DNA of 64,000 bases, taken from NCBI GenBank assembly GCA_022041995.1, contig CP074381.1, positions 496,001-560,000 of the forward strand. The letters run 5' to 3'. The stretch comes from Cupriavidus necator (GTDB taxonomy: Bacteria > Pseudomonadota > Gammaproteobacteria > Burkholderiales > Burkholderiaceae). How positions within the stretch are numbered: the stretch's first letter is position 1; the number at the start of each line of letters is the position of its first letter. The notes under the pieces were generated by a model that worked only from the letters and a program-made list of their open reading frames with translations, searched no databases and was not told the DNA's origin. Positions 55,253 to 63,272 of this stretch are shown here, one piece after another. The position numbers were made by a program, and so were the translations under genes.

Positions 55253-55708
55253 ATGGCAGGCATTCTGATCATCGCGCACACCCCGCTGGCTTCGGCCCTG
55301 CGCGATTGCGCCGCCCACGTCTACTGCGGCCAGCCGCAACGGCTGGAAGCCATCGACGTCCTTCCCGATGCCGACCCCGCCGTCGTGCTGGCCGAGGCCA
55401 GGCGCCGGCTGGCGGCCATCTGCGAAGACAACGGCGCGCTGGTCCTCACCGATATCTTCGGCGCCACCCCCGCCAATATTGCCGCACGCCTGGCCGAGCC
55501 GGGCCGCGTGCGCGTGCTGGCCGGCGTCAACCTTCCGATGCTCGTGCGCGCGATCTGCTACCGGGGCGAAAAGCTCGACCAGCTTGCCACCAAGGCCCTG
55601 GCCGGCGGCTCGCAGGGTGTGCTGCAGGTCGGCACCACGACTGTCCAGAACCAAACCGCAAACCATCCCGACAAATATGCTGCAGAGGGACACCACCATC
55701 ATCAATAA
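55253..55708 (+). CDS. Mannose/fructose-type PTS EIIA (regulatory PTS)
   Basis: A 151-residue EIIA-Man domain: MAGILIIAHTPLASALRDCA with the phospho-acceptor His9, VLTDIFGATPANIAARL and a LPMLVRAICYR loop. It accepts phosphate from HPr encoded next. No EIIB/C/D partner is nearby, as in other beta-proteobacteria where this EIIA-HPr-EI set regulates rather than transports. The C-terminus ends in a short His stretch (EGHHHHQ). Its tail overlaps the start of ptsH by 32 bp. Confidence 0.92.
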   Translation: MAGILIIAHTPLASALRDCAAHVYCGQPQRLEAIDVLPDADPAVVLAEARRRLAAICEDNGALVLTDIFGATPANIAARLAEPGRVRVLAGVNLPMLVRAICYRGEKLDQLATKALAGGSQGVLQVGTTTVQNQTANHPDKYAAEGHHHHQ

Positions 55709-55946
55709 GCTCGGACTGCATGCCCGCGCTTCCGCCAAGCTGACCCAGCTCGCCGGCAACTTCGTCAGCCAGGTCAAGATGTCCCGCAATGGTCGCCAGG
55801 TCGACGCCAAGAGCATCATGGGCGTAATGATGCTGGCCGCCGGGATCGGCTCGACGGTGACCCTCGAGACCGAGGGCCCCGACGAGCAGGAGGCGATGGA
55901 CGCGCTGCTGGCGCTGATCGCCAACCGCTTTGGTGAGGGAGAGTGA
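55677..55946 (+). CDS. ptsH: Phosphocarrier protein HPr
   Basis: An 89-residue protein with the active His15 in NKLGLHARASAKL and the regulatory Ser46 in AKSIMGVMMLAA. Both sites are intact, so it can carry phosphate to EIIA and could be phosphorylated by an HPr kinase as in many beta-proteobacteria. ATG at 55677 lies inside the EIIA gene, implying coupled translation. ptsI follows 49 bp later. Confidence 0.96.
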   Translation: MLQRDTTIINKLGLHARASAKLTQLAGNFVSQVKMSRNGRQVDAKSIMGVMMLAAGIGSTVTLETEGPDEQEAMDALLALIANRFGEGE

Positions 55947-55995
55947 GGCCGGCAGCCTCGACCCGAATTCTTAAACGTTCCTGACGGAGCGGTAC

Positions 55996-57768
55996 ATGCC
56001 TTTCGCCTTGCACGGCATCCCGGTCTCGCGCGGCGTCGCCATCGGGCGCGCGCACCTGCTTGCGCCCGCGGCGCTGGACGTGTCGCACTACCTGGTCGAT
56101 GAAGACCAGCTTGACGCCGAGGTCGAACGGCTGCGCGCCGCGCGCGCCGCGGTGCGGGCGGAACTGGTCGCGCTCAAGCGCGACCTGCCGCGCGACGCAC
56201 CCGAGGAGCTGGGCGCGTTCCTGGACGTGCACGCGATGATCCTCGACGACGAGGCGCTGGCGCGCGAGCCCGAGGCCCTGATCCGGGGCCGCCGCTACAA
56301 CGCAGAGTGGGCACTTACCACGCGCCTCGAAGAGCTGATGCGCCAGTTCGACGAGATCGAGGATGAATACCTGCGCGAGCGCAAGGCCGATATCCGGCAG
56401 GTGGTCGAGCGCATCCTGAAGGCGCTGGCCGGGGCCCCGGTGCTGGTGCCCGCGCCGGTGCCGGCGCTGGCCGCCGACGGCGAGGCCGCGACCGGGGTGA
56501 TCGTGGTGGCCCACGATATCTCCCCGGCCGACATGCTGCAGTTCCGCCATACCATCTTCCACGGCTTCGTGACCGACATGGGCGGGCGCACCTCGCATAC
56601 CGCCATCGTCGCGCGCAGCCTGGACATCCCGGCCGCGGTCGGTGTGCAGAGCGCGAGCGAGCTGATCCGCCAGGACGACTGGATTATCATCGACGGCGAT
56701 GCCGGGCTGGTGATCGTCGACCCGACCGCCATCATCCTGGAAGAGTACCGCCACCGGCAGAGCGAGCGCGCGCTGGAAAAGAAGCGCCTGCAGCGGCTGC
56801 GGCATACCCCGGCGGTGACGCTGGACGGGCTGGAGATCGACCTGCTGGCCAATATCGAGATGGCCGAGGACGCCGGCGCGGCGCTGGCGGCCGGCGCGGT
56901 CGGCGTGGGCCTGTTCCGGTCCGAATTCCTGTTCATGAACCGGCGCGACGAGCTGCCGGGCGAAGACGAGCAGTTCCAGGCCTACCGCGGCGCGGTCGAT
57001 GCCATGCATGGGCTGCCGGTGACCATCCGCACCATCGACATCGGCGCGGACAAGCCGCTCGATGCCCGGGGCGACGGCCGCAGCGATGACTTCGAGACCG
57101 CGCTGAACCCGGCGCTGGGCCTGCGCGCGATCCGCTGGTCGCTGTCCGAGCCGGGCATGTTCCTGACCCAGCTGCGCGCGCTGCTGCGTGCTTCGGCCTT
57201 CGGCCCGGTGCGGCTGCTGGTGCCGATGCTGGCGCACGCCAGCGAGATCGACCAGACCCTGGCGCTGATTGCCAAGGCCAAGCGCCAGCTCGACGAGCGC
57301 GGCGAGGCCTACGATCCGGGCATGAAGGTCGGCGCCATGATCGAGATCCCGGCGGCGGTGCTGCTGCTGCCGCTGTTCCTGCGCAAGATGGACTTCCTGT
57401 CCATCGGCACCAACGACCTGATCCAGTACACGCTGGCCATCGACCGCGCCGACAACGCGGTGGCGCACCTGTTCGACCCGCTGCACCCGGCGGTGCTGCA
57501 ACTGGTGGCGCGCACCATCCGCGAGGCCAACCGCGCCGGCGTGCCGGTGGCCGTGTGTGGCGAAATGGCGGGCGACCCGTCCATGACCCGGCTGCTGCTG
57601 GGCATGGGGCTGCGCGAGTTCTCGATGCACCCGGCACAGCTGCTGCGGGTCAAGCAGGAGATCCTGCATGCCCACTGCGAACGGCTCGAGCCGCTGGTCG
57701 ACCAGGTCCTGCAGGCCTTCGATCCGGAGGAGCAGGCGACGGCCCTGCGGCAGCTGGCACGACCCTAA
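55996..57768 (+). CDS. ptsI: PTS enzyme I
   Basis: A 590-residue PEP-protein phosphotransferase. N-terminal HPr-binding domain (GIPVSRGVAIGRAHLL), phospho-His201 in MGGRTSHTAIVARS, and the PEP-binding barrel with FRSEFLFMNR, TIDIGADKPL, SIGTNDLIQYTLAIDR and the Cys in VCGEMAGDP. Complete and of normal length. It phosphorylates HPr from the gene upstream. TGACGGAGCGGTAC precedes the start, and a structured terminator follows. Confidence 0.97.
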   Translation: MPFALHGIPVSRGVAIGRAHLLAPAALDVSHYLVDEDQLDAEVERLRAARAAVRAELVALKRDLPRDAPEELGAFLDVHAMILDDEALAREPEALIRGRRYNAEWALTTRLEELMRQFDEIEDEYLRERKADIRQVVERILKALAGAPVLVPAPVPALAADGEAATGVIVVAHDISPADMLQFRHTIFHGFVTDMGGRTSHTAIVARSLDIPAAVGVQSASELIRQDDWIIIDGDAGLVIVDPTAIILEEYRHRQSERALEKKRLQRLRHTPAVTLDGLEIDLLANIEMAEDAGAALAAGAVGVGLFRSEFLFMNRRDELPGEDEQFQAYRGAVDAMHGLPVTIRTIDIGADKPLDARGDGRSDDFETALNPALGLRAIRWSLSEPGMFLTQLRALLRASAFGPVRLLVPMLAHASEIDQTLALIAKAKRQLDERGEAYDPGMKVGAMIEIPAAVLLLPLFLRKMDFLSIGTNDLIQYTLAIDRADNAVAHLFDPLHPAVLQLVARTIREANRAGVPVAVCGEMAGDPSMTRLLLGMGLREFSMHPAQLLRVKQEILHAHCERLEPLVDQVLQAFDPEEQATALRQLARP

Positions 57769-57796
57769 AGCGATCAGGGTTTTCTGATGCAGCCAG

Positions 57797-57852
57797 GCGG
57801 CTGGTGCAGCACTTTCATAAGGTGGAAAGTGCCGCCCCAGCCGCGTTCTTTT
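57797..57852 (+). terminator. Terminator of the EIIA-ptsH-ptsI operon
   Basis: GCACTTTC (57809-57816) pairs with GAAAGTGC (57825-57832); an outer CGGCTGG/CCAGCCG pairing extends the stem, and TTCTTTTT follows. Confidence 0.7.
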
Positions 57853-57898
57853 TCCCTCCTGTGGCGTCTACCCGACCTCTCCAAATGTGGCTTAATGG

Positions 57899-57930
57899 GA
57901 ATTGTTATCATTATTGATCTCTGATATTCT
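57899..57930 (+). promoter_or_regulatory. Fur box overlapping the bfd promoter
   Basis: The reverse complement of 57900-57918 contains ATAATGATAACAATT, a close match to the Fur consensus built of GATAAT repeats. It covers a -35 TTGTTA (57902-57907) that is 17 bp from a -10 TATTCT (57925-57930). Iron-bound Fur should block this promoter. Confidence 0.8.
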
Positions 57931-57982
57931 GACGTTCATTCGCAGTGGCATGCCGGTGCCACGCGCCTCAACGGAGGGACTT

Positions 57983-58288
57983 GTGTACGTCTGCATCTGC
58001 AACCAGATCACCGATCGTGAGATTCACGGTGCCGCGCACCTGGGCGTCGAGACCCTCGACGAACTGGCTGAAACGCTTGGCGTCGGCACGTGCTGTGGCC
58101 GCTGCCGCGAATGCGCGCAGCAGGTGTTGCAGGAAGGCGTGGCAGCGGTGCGCAACGTCACCGTGGCGACCCTCGCCAACATCCAGGTTGTGGAGATTTC
58201 TTCCTGTTCCGCATCGGGCCCATGTACCATAATGGACACTCGGGACCCGGCAGTCGCGAACGACCGGCGCAAGGCGCTGGTGGCCTGA
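57983..58288 (+). CDS. bfd: Bacterioferritin-associated ferredoxin with C-terminal extension
   Basis: A 101-residue [2Fe-2S] protein. The cluster ligands are Cys4 and Cys6 (MYVCICNQITDREI) and the pair in GTCCGRCRECA; this is the Bfd fold that reduces bacterioferritin to release iron. Most Bfd proteins are about 65 residues; here a tail of some 35 residues adds two more Cys (SSCSASGPC). Start is GTG at 57983 behind CGGAGGGACTT. Fur-regulated promoter upstream; bfr lies 125 bp downstream on the same strand. Confidence 0.92.
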   Translation: MYVCICNQITDREIHGAAHLGVETLDELAETLGVGTCCGRCRECAQQVLQEGVAAVRNVTVATLANIQVVEISSCSASGPCTIMDTRDPAVANDRRKALVA

Positions 58289-58354
58289 ACGCGCCCATGA
58301 ACTGAAGATCCAGTTCACGGCGCGTTTTTGCGCTTTTCCTTTTTCACTGACTGC

Positions 58355-58386
58355 ACGGCGCCATTGGCGCCGTTTCGTGTTTTTGC
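58355..58386 (+). terminator. Terminator between bfd and bfr
   Basis: ACGGCGCC (58355-58362), loop ATT, GGCGCCGT (58366-58373), then TTCGTGTTTTT. A second hairpin, TGAACTG/CAGTTCA at 58298-58317 with T-runs after it, precedes it. Confidence 0.65.
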
Positions 58387-58413
58387 GCGGGCCCGGTGCA
58401 ACAGGAGCCGCCA

Positions 58414-58893
58414 ATGAAAGGTGACAAGAAGGTCATCCAGCATCTGAACGCCCAGCTCAAGAACGAGCTGACCGCGATCAACCAGTATTTCCTGCACGCC
58501 CGCATGTATCGCCACTGGGGCCTGAAGAAGCTCGGCGACGTGGAGTACAAGGAATCGATCGGCGAGATGAAGCACGCCGACCGCCTGATCGAGCGCATCC
58601 TGATGCTGGACGGCCTGCCCAACCTGCAGGACCTGCACAAGCTGCTGCTCGGCGAAGACACGCCCGAGATGCTCAAGTGCGACCTGAAGCTCGAGCAGAC
58701 CGCGCACGGCACCGTCAAGGAAGGCATTGCCTACTGTGAATCCGTGGGCGATTATGTCAGCCGCGAAATCCTGGTCGATATCCTCACCGATACCGAGGAA
58801 CATATCGAATACCTGGAAACGCAGCTGGACCTGATCGACAAGGTCGGGCTGCAGAATTACCTGCAGTCGCAGTTGGAGCCGGGCGAGCAATAA
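58414..58893 (+). CDS. bfr: Bacterioferritin
   Basis: A 159-residue four-helix ferritin subunit. Ferroxidase ligands Glu18, Glu51 and His54 and the haem-ligand Met52 ([13 protein letters not shown]) are in place, with the second Glu and His pair in [11 protein letters not shown]. Twenty-four subunits form an iron-storage shell with haem between dimers; Bfd from the gene upstream reduces it for iron release. Start at 58414 after CAGGAGCCGCC. Confidence 0.96.
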   Translation: MKGDKKVIQHLNAQLKNELTAINQYFLHARMYRHWGLKKLGDVEYKESIGEMKHADRLIERILMLDGLPNLQDLHKLLLGEDTPEMLKCDLKLEQTAHGTVKEGIAYCESVGDYVSREILVDILTDTEEHIEYLETQLDLIDKVGLQNYLQSQLEPGEQ

Positions 58894-59075
58894 GCCGGTC
58901 TCCGGCGTGGCCGCTCTTCATGAGCGGCCCGCCCCAGCGCGCGGCGCCATTCGGCACCGCCTTGTTGCTCGCCTGTTGGCAGTAACCCTTCTCATTCCGA
59001 TTCCTGTTCTTCATCCAGGCGTCCCTGGCGGGCAAAGGCTCCTGTCCCGCCACGGCGCCGCGCGGAGCTCACCCT

Positions 59076-59414
59076 ATGACCAGTCCCATCCGCCTGACGC
59101 AGTACAGCCACGGCGCGGGCTGTGGCTGCAAGATTTCCCCGAAAGTGCTCGACGTGATCCTGGCCGGCAGCGGCGCGCAGCATCTCGACCCACGTTTGTG
59201 GGTCGGCAATGCCTCGCGCGACGATGCCGCGGTGTATGCGCTGGATCGCGCCGACGGGCAGCGCGGGGTGGTCTCCACCACCGACTTCTTCATGCCCATC
59301 GTCGACGATCCGTTCGAAGCCGCGTTCCTGGCCGAATGCCAGCGGCTCGGGCTGGCACTGGCTCCTATTGGCGAGATGGTGGCGCGTGCCGCGCTTGCCG
59401 TAGAGATTCAGTGA
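59076..59414 (+). pseudogene. selD: Selenide, water dikinase with large in-frame internal deletion
   Basis: The 112-codon frame begins exactly as Sel[20 protein letters not shown] with the catalytic Cys and Lys, then DDAAVYALD and [13 protein letters not shown]. It then jumps, without a frame change, to the family's C-terminal text [17 protein letters not shown] and a normal stop. About 240 residues, including most of the ATP-binding AIRS-like core, are missing from a usual ~350. The join is near 59312-59320. The product cannot make selenophosphate. It overlaps mnmH by one base, as in intact selD-mnmH operons. Either a true deletion or an assembly collapse is possible. Confidence 0.85.
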
Positions 59415-60517
59415 TGCGCCCTGACACCGCCGACTTCCGCACCCTGTTCCTCAGCGGCGTGGCCATGCTGGACGTGCGCGCGCCACTGGAATTCGCGCGC
59501 GGGGCCTTCCCCGGCGCGGTCAACCTGCCGCTGATGGACGATGCCGAGCGCCACGAGGTGGGCCTGTGCTATGCGCAGAAGGGCCAGCAGGCGGCAATCG
59601 AGCTTGGCCACCAGCTGGTGTCGGGCCTGCGCAAGGCGGCGCGGATCGCAGCCTGGGCGGAGTTCGCGCGGGCGCATCCGGACGGCTACCTGTATTGCTT
59701 CCGCGGCGGACTGCGCTCGCAGCTGGTGCAGCAGTGGCTGCGAGCGGCCGGTGTCGACTATCCGCGCGTGACCGGCGGATACAAGGCGATGCGCGGCTTC
59801 CTGATTGAGACCATTGATGTGGCGACTACGCAGCAGCAGTGGTTCGTGCTTGGCGGCCTTACCGGCACCGGCAAGACCGATGTGCTGGCCGACGTGCCCG
59901 CCGCGATCGATCTCGAAGGCCATGCGCGGCACCGCGGCTCGGCGTTCGGCCGGCGCGCGCTGGCACAGCCGACGCAGATCGATTTCGAGAACGCGCTGGC
60001 CATCGATCTGCTGCGGCATATTGACGCAGGCAGCCGCGCGCTGGTGGTGGAGGACGAAGGCCGCTTCATCGGCAGCCGCAACGTGCCCAAAGTGCTCACA
60101 CAGCGCATGCAGGCCAGCCCGCTGGTATGGCTGGAAGCGTCGTTCGACGAACGCGTCGAGCGCGTGCTGCGCGACTACGTGCAGGGGCTGGCGGCGGAGT
60201 TCATCGCGCGGACGGGCAGCGCGGAAGGCTTCGAAGCCTATGCCGCGCGCCTGCGCGAGGCAATGGCCGGCATTTCGCCGCGGCTGGGCGGCGAGCGCTA
60301 CGGCAGGCTGTCAGCGTTGCTGGAACAGGCGCTGGCACGGCAGCTGGAGTGGGGCGAGGTGGAACTGCACCGTGGCTGGATCGAGGTGCTGCTGCGCGAG
60401 TACTACGACCCCATGTACGCATTCCAGAGCGAGCAGCGTGAGGCCCGCATCGTGTTCCGCGGCGACCGTGCCGCCGTCACCGACTGGCTGCGGGCGCACA
60501 CAGTACGGCAAGCCTGA
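59414..60517 (+). CDS. mnmH: tRNA 2-selenouridine synthase (SelU)
   Basis: A 367-residue protein: an N-terminal rhodanese domain ([22 protein letters not shown] in parts; catalytic Cys in [12 protein letters not shown] near residue 97) and a C-terminal P-loop domain with GLTGTGKTD near 153. It replaces the sulfur of 2-thiouridine at the tRNA wobble position with selenium from selenophosphate, through an S-geranyl intermediate it makes itself. It is intact although the selD before it is not, so in this strain it may stop at the geranylated or thio form. Start ATG overlaps the selD stop. Confidence 0.93.
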   Translation: MRPDTADFRTLFLSGVAMLDVRAPLEFARGAFPGAVNLPLMDDAERHEVGLCYAQKGQQAAIELGHQLVSGLRKAARIAAWAEFARAHPDGYLYCFRGGLRSQLVQQWLRAAGVDYPRVTGGYKAMRGFLIETIDVATTQQQWFVLGGLTGTGKTDVLADVPAAIDLEGHARHRGSAFGRRALAQPTQIDFENALAIDLLRHIDAGSRALVVEDEGRFIGSRNVPKVLTQRMQASPLVWLEASFDERVERVLRDYVQGLAAEFIARTGSAEGFEAYAARLREAMAGISPRLGGERYGRLSALLEQALARQLEWGEVELHRGWIEVLLREYYDPMYAFQSEQREARIVFRGDRAAVTDWLRAHTVRQA

Positions 60518-60526
60518 GCATCGTGC

Positions 60527-61312
60527 TCAGTGCCCGGCGCAGACCGGGCAATCCGGCGTGCGGGCCAGCCGCATCGTGGTCCATTCCATCGACAACGCAT
60601 TGACCATCAGCAGCCGGCCCGCCAGGCTCTCGCCGACACCGGCGAGCAGCTTGAGCGCCTCGGCCGCCTGCACCGTGCCGACCATGCCGACCAGCGGCGC
60701 GAACACGCCCATGGTGGCGCAGGCCACTTCCGGCGCGGGTTCGGCCGGCGGGAACAGGCAGGCGTAGCAGGGCGCGTCGGGCTGGCGCCGGTCGAACACG
60801 CCGATCTGGCCATCGAAGCGCAGCGCCGCGCCTGACACCAGCGGCACCTTGTGGCGCACGCAGGCGGCGTTGACTGCCTGGCGCGTAGCGAAGTTGTCGC
60901 AGCAGTCGAGCACCACGCCGGCCGTGGCGACGAGCTGGTCAAGCTCTGCATCGCCCACGCGCGCGGGCACCGTCACGATCTCCAGTCCCGGGTTGATGCG
61001 CAGCATGCCTTCGCGCGCCGAATCCACCTTGGGCCGGCCCACGTTGGCGGTAGTGTGGATGATCTGGCGCTGCAGGTTGGTCAGGTCGACTTCATCGTTG
61101 TCGACCACCGTGATGCGGCCGACCCCGGCCGAGGCCAGGAAGGGCAGCGCGGCCGCGCCCAGGCCGCCGGCGCCGATTACCAGCGCATGGCCGGCCAGCA
61201 GGCGCCGCTGGCCCTCGATGCCAAGCTCGTCCAGCAGGATGTGGCGCGAATAGCGCAGCAGTTGTTCGTCGTTGAGGCCGTCATTCAGGCCGTCGTTCTG
61301 GTCGTCGTTCAT
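60527..61312 (-). CDS. moeB: ThiF/MoeB/HesA-family adenylyltransferase
   Basis: A 261-residue E1-like enzyme that adenylates the C-terminal glycine of a ThiS/MoaD-type sulfur carrier. ATP motif GAGGLGAAALPFLASAGVG, the Arg finger and NLQRQIIHT, GRPKVDSA, the catalytic-area DCCDNFATR and two zinc pairs, CYAC and CPVC. Which carrier it serves (ThiS or MoaD) is not determined. The N-terminus contains a small direct repeat, NDGLNDGLND. ATG at 61312 is chosen; upstream codons are not family-like. It faces mnmH convergently and follows ctpA. Confidence 0.9.
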   Translation of the reverse strand: MNDDQNDGLNDGLNDEQLLRYSRHILLDELGIEGQRRLLAGHALVIGAGGLGAAALPFLASAGVGRITVVDNDEVDLTNLQRQIIHTTANVGRPKVDSAREGMLRINPGLEIVTVPARVGDAELDQLVATAGVVLDCCDNFATRQAVNAACVRHKVPLVSGAALRFDGQIGVFDRRQPDAPCYACLFPPAEPAPEVACATMGVFAPLVGMVGTVQAAEALKLLAGVGESLAGRLLMVNALSMEWTTMRLARTPDCPVCAGH

Positions 61313-61436
61313 GATGGCTGGCGCAGGGCTGGTGCGGCGCTTCGTGTTGCGGTGAGGGCGGCAGGGGGCAGGGCCGGGCAGGTCACGCCTGGCATTGTGC
61401 TCCAACTTGCTTTCCCATGCCGAGCGGGCGGGAATG

Positions 61437-61462
61437 AAAAAAGCGGCCCCGCAGGGCCGCTT
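61437..61462 (-). terminator. Intrinsic terminator of ctpA
   Basis: On the reverse strand AAGCGGCCC, loop TGCG, GGGCCGCTT, then TTTT (complement of 61437-61442). Confidence 0.85.
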
Positions 61463-61485
61463 CTGGTGTGGCGCCGGCCCCGGCT

Positions 61486-63093
61486 TCAGGGTGCCTTGCC
61501 GGTCGGCGTGCCCAGCGGCTCGCCGATCGGGGCGCTGGCCGGCGGCTGCTTGGCGGGGGCCGGTGCCGCCGGCTTGGCTGCCGGAGCGCTGGCGCCCTTG
61601 GCGCCGCTCTTGCCCGCAGGCTTCGCCGCCTTGCCGTTGTCGGCCGGCGGATTGGTTTCCAGCTTTGACTTGGAGCGCTTGACCGGCTGGCCGTTGAGCT
61701 GGGCGATGGCCTGCTGCAGCATGAAGTCGTCGGCCGAACCGAATTCCACCGGCTTCTTGCGGCGGTCCTTCTCGCGCTCTTCCGGTGACTTCTTTGCGTT
61801 ATCTTCTTCCAGGCGGCGCAGCTCTTCCACGCGGCGCTGCTCGCGCTCGGTCATTTCCGGTTCTTCCGACTCCTGCTTGTTGTGCAGGTGGCGCTCGGTG
61901 TCGATCTCGCGCGTGATCAGCGCGTCGTCCGGATCGCCTTCGGGGTTCTGGTCGACCGGGATGTCCGGACGGATGCCCTTGGCCTGGATCGACTTGCCGC
62001 TCGGCGTGTAGTAGTACGCGATGGTCAGCTTGATGCCGGTGTCGTTGGTCAGCGGGCGCACGGTCTGCACCGAGCCCTTGCCGAAAGTGGTCTTGCCCAT
62101 GATCTGCGCGCGGTGATGATCCTGCAGCGCGCCGGCCACGATCTCGGAGGCCGAGGCCGAGTAGGCGTTGGTCAGCACCACCATCGGGATCTTCTTGTAG
62201 ATCGCGGGCAGGCCCTTGAGCGGATCATCTTCCAGCGACGACAGGCGGTAGTTGTTGTACGAGGCCTTGTACACGCGCTTGGCATCGGGCACCTGGCCGT
62301 TGGTGGACACCACCGTGGCGTCTTCCGGCAGGAAGGCCGCGGCCACGCCGACCGCGCCCTGCAGCACGCCGCCGCCGTTGTTGCGCAGGTCCAGCACCAG
62401 GCCCTTCATGTTGGGGTTCTTCTGCGCCAGCTCGGCCAGCTTGCGGGACAGGTCGGAGATGGTGCGTTCCTGGAAGCTGGTCAGGCGGAGCCAGCCGATA
62501 TTGTTGTCCAGCATCTTGGCCTTGACCGACTGCACGCGGATCTCGGCGCGCGTGATCGAGACCGGGAAGGTGCGTTCCTCGCTCTTGCGGTAGATGGTCA
62601 GCGTGACCTTGGTGCCGGGCTCGCCGCGCATGCGCTTGACCGCCTGCTCCAGCGGCAGGCCGCGCACGGGCTTGTCGTCGATGCGGGTGATCAGGTCGCC
62701 CGGCTGGATGCCGGCGCGGAAGGCAGGGGTGTCCTCGATCGGGTTGATCACCTTGACCAGGCCTTCTTCCTGCGAGATCTCGATGCCCAGGCCGGCAAAG
62801 CGCCCGCGCGTGCCTTCCTGCAGTTCCTTGAAGTCTTTCTCGTCGAGGTAGGACGAATGCGGGTCGAGGCTGGCGACCATGCCCTTGATGGCTTCGGTCA
62901 GCAGCTTCTTGTCATCGACCGGCTCCACGTACTCGCGCTTGATCTGCCCGAAGATATCGGCCATCAGGCGCAACTGGTCCAGCGGCAAGGGCCCCGATGA
63001 ATTCTGGGCGGTCGCCGAAATCTGCAGCGTGGCGAGCACGCCGGCGACGAGGCCGACAGAAACTAGGCTGATGTTCTTGAGCGTCTTGCGCAT
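61486..63093 (-). CDS. ctpA: C-terminal processing protease (S41 family)
   Basis: A 535-residue periplasmic protease with an N-terminal signal/anchor (residues 8-28), a PDZ domain (GLGIEISQEEGLVKVINPIEDTPAFRAGIQPGD in parts, about 101-190) and the S41 core with LRNNGGGVL. The catalytic Ser314 (SASASEI) and Lys339 (TTFGKGSVQ) are 25 residues apart, as in Prc/CtpA. The tail after residue 400 is a charged coil followed by Ala/Pro/Lys-rich low complexity. It cleaves C-termini of periplasmic or peptidoglycan-associated proteins. The gene order gpmA-ctpA-moeB is common in Burkholderiales. Confidence 0.95.
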   Translation of the reverse strand: MRKTLKNISLVSVGLVAGVLATLQISATAQNSSGPLPLDQLRLMADIFGQIKREYVEPVDDKKLLTEAIKGMVASLDPHSSYLDEKDFKELQEGTRGRFAGLGIEISQEEGLVKVINPIEDTPAFRAGIQPGDLITRIDDKPVRGLPLEQAVKRMRGEPGTKVTLTIYRKSEERTFPVSITRAEIRVQSVKAKMLDNNIGWLRLTSFQERTISDLSRKLAELAQKNPNMKGLVLDLRNNGGGVLQGAVGVAAAFLPEDATVVSTNGQVPDAKRVYKASYNNYRLSSLEDDPLKGLPAIYKKIPMVVLTNAYSASASEIVAGALQDHHRAQIMGKTTFGKGSVQTVRPLTNDTGIKLTIAYYYTPSGKSIQAKGIRPDIPVDQNPEGDPDDALITREIDTERHLHNKQESEEPEMTEREQRRVEELRRLEEDNAKKSPEEREKDRRKKPVEFGSADDFMLQQAIAQLNGQPVKRSKSKLETNPPADNGKAAKPAGKSGAKGASAPAAKPAAPAPAKQPPASAPIGEPLGTPTGKAP

Positions 63094-63272
63094 GAGGGCT
63101 GCCTGAACGTGTACTCGAAGTACTGGTGTACGGTAGGGAGATTATGCCGGCTGCGGCCGCCCGGCGCCGGGCGATTTGTCCGACAGTATAAGTGCGTGTG
63201 GTGAAAAGGGCCTGTCCCGTCCCTTCTCAGGGTGGGCGGCCGCACATCCGCGCGCGGCCGCCCCGGCCGGCT

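Noticed and set aside
59076-59414. selD shortened by one of the same homopolymer errors
   Set aside because: Both ends are in the same frame and about 240 residues are missing between them, so a single-base loss cannot explain it.
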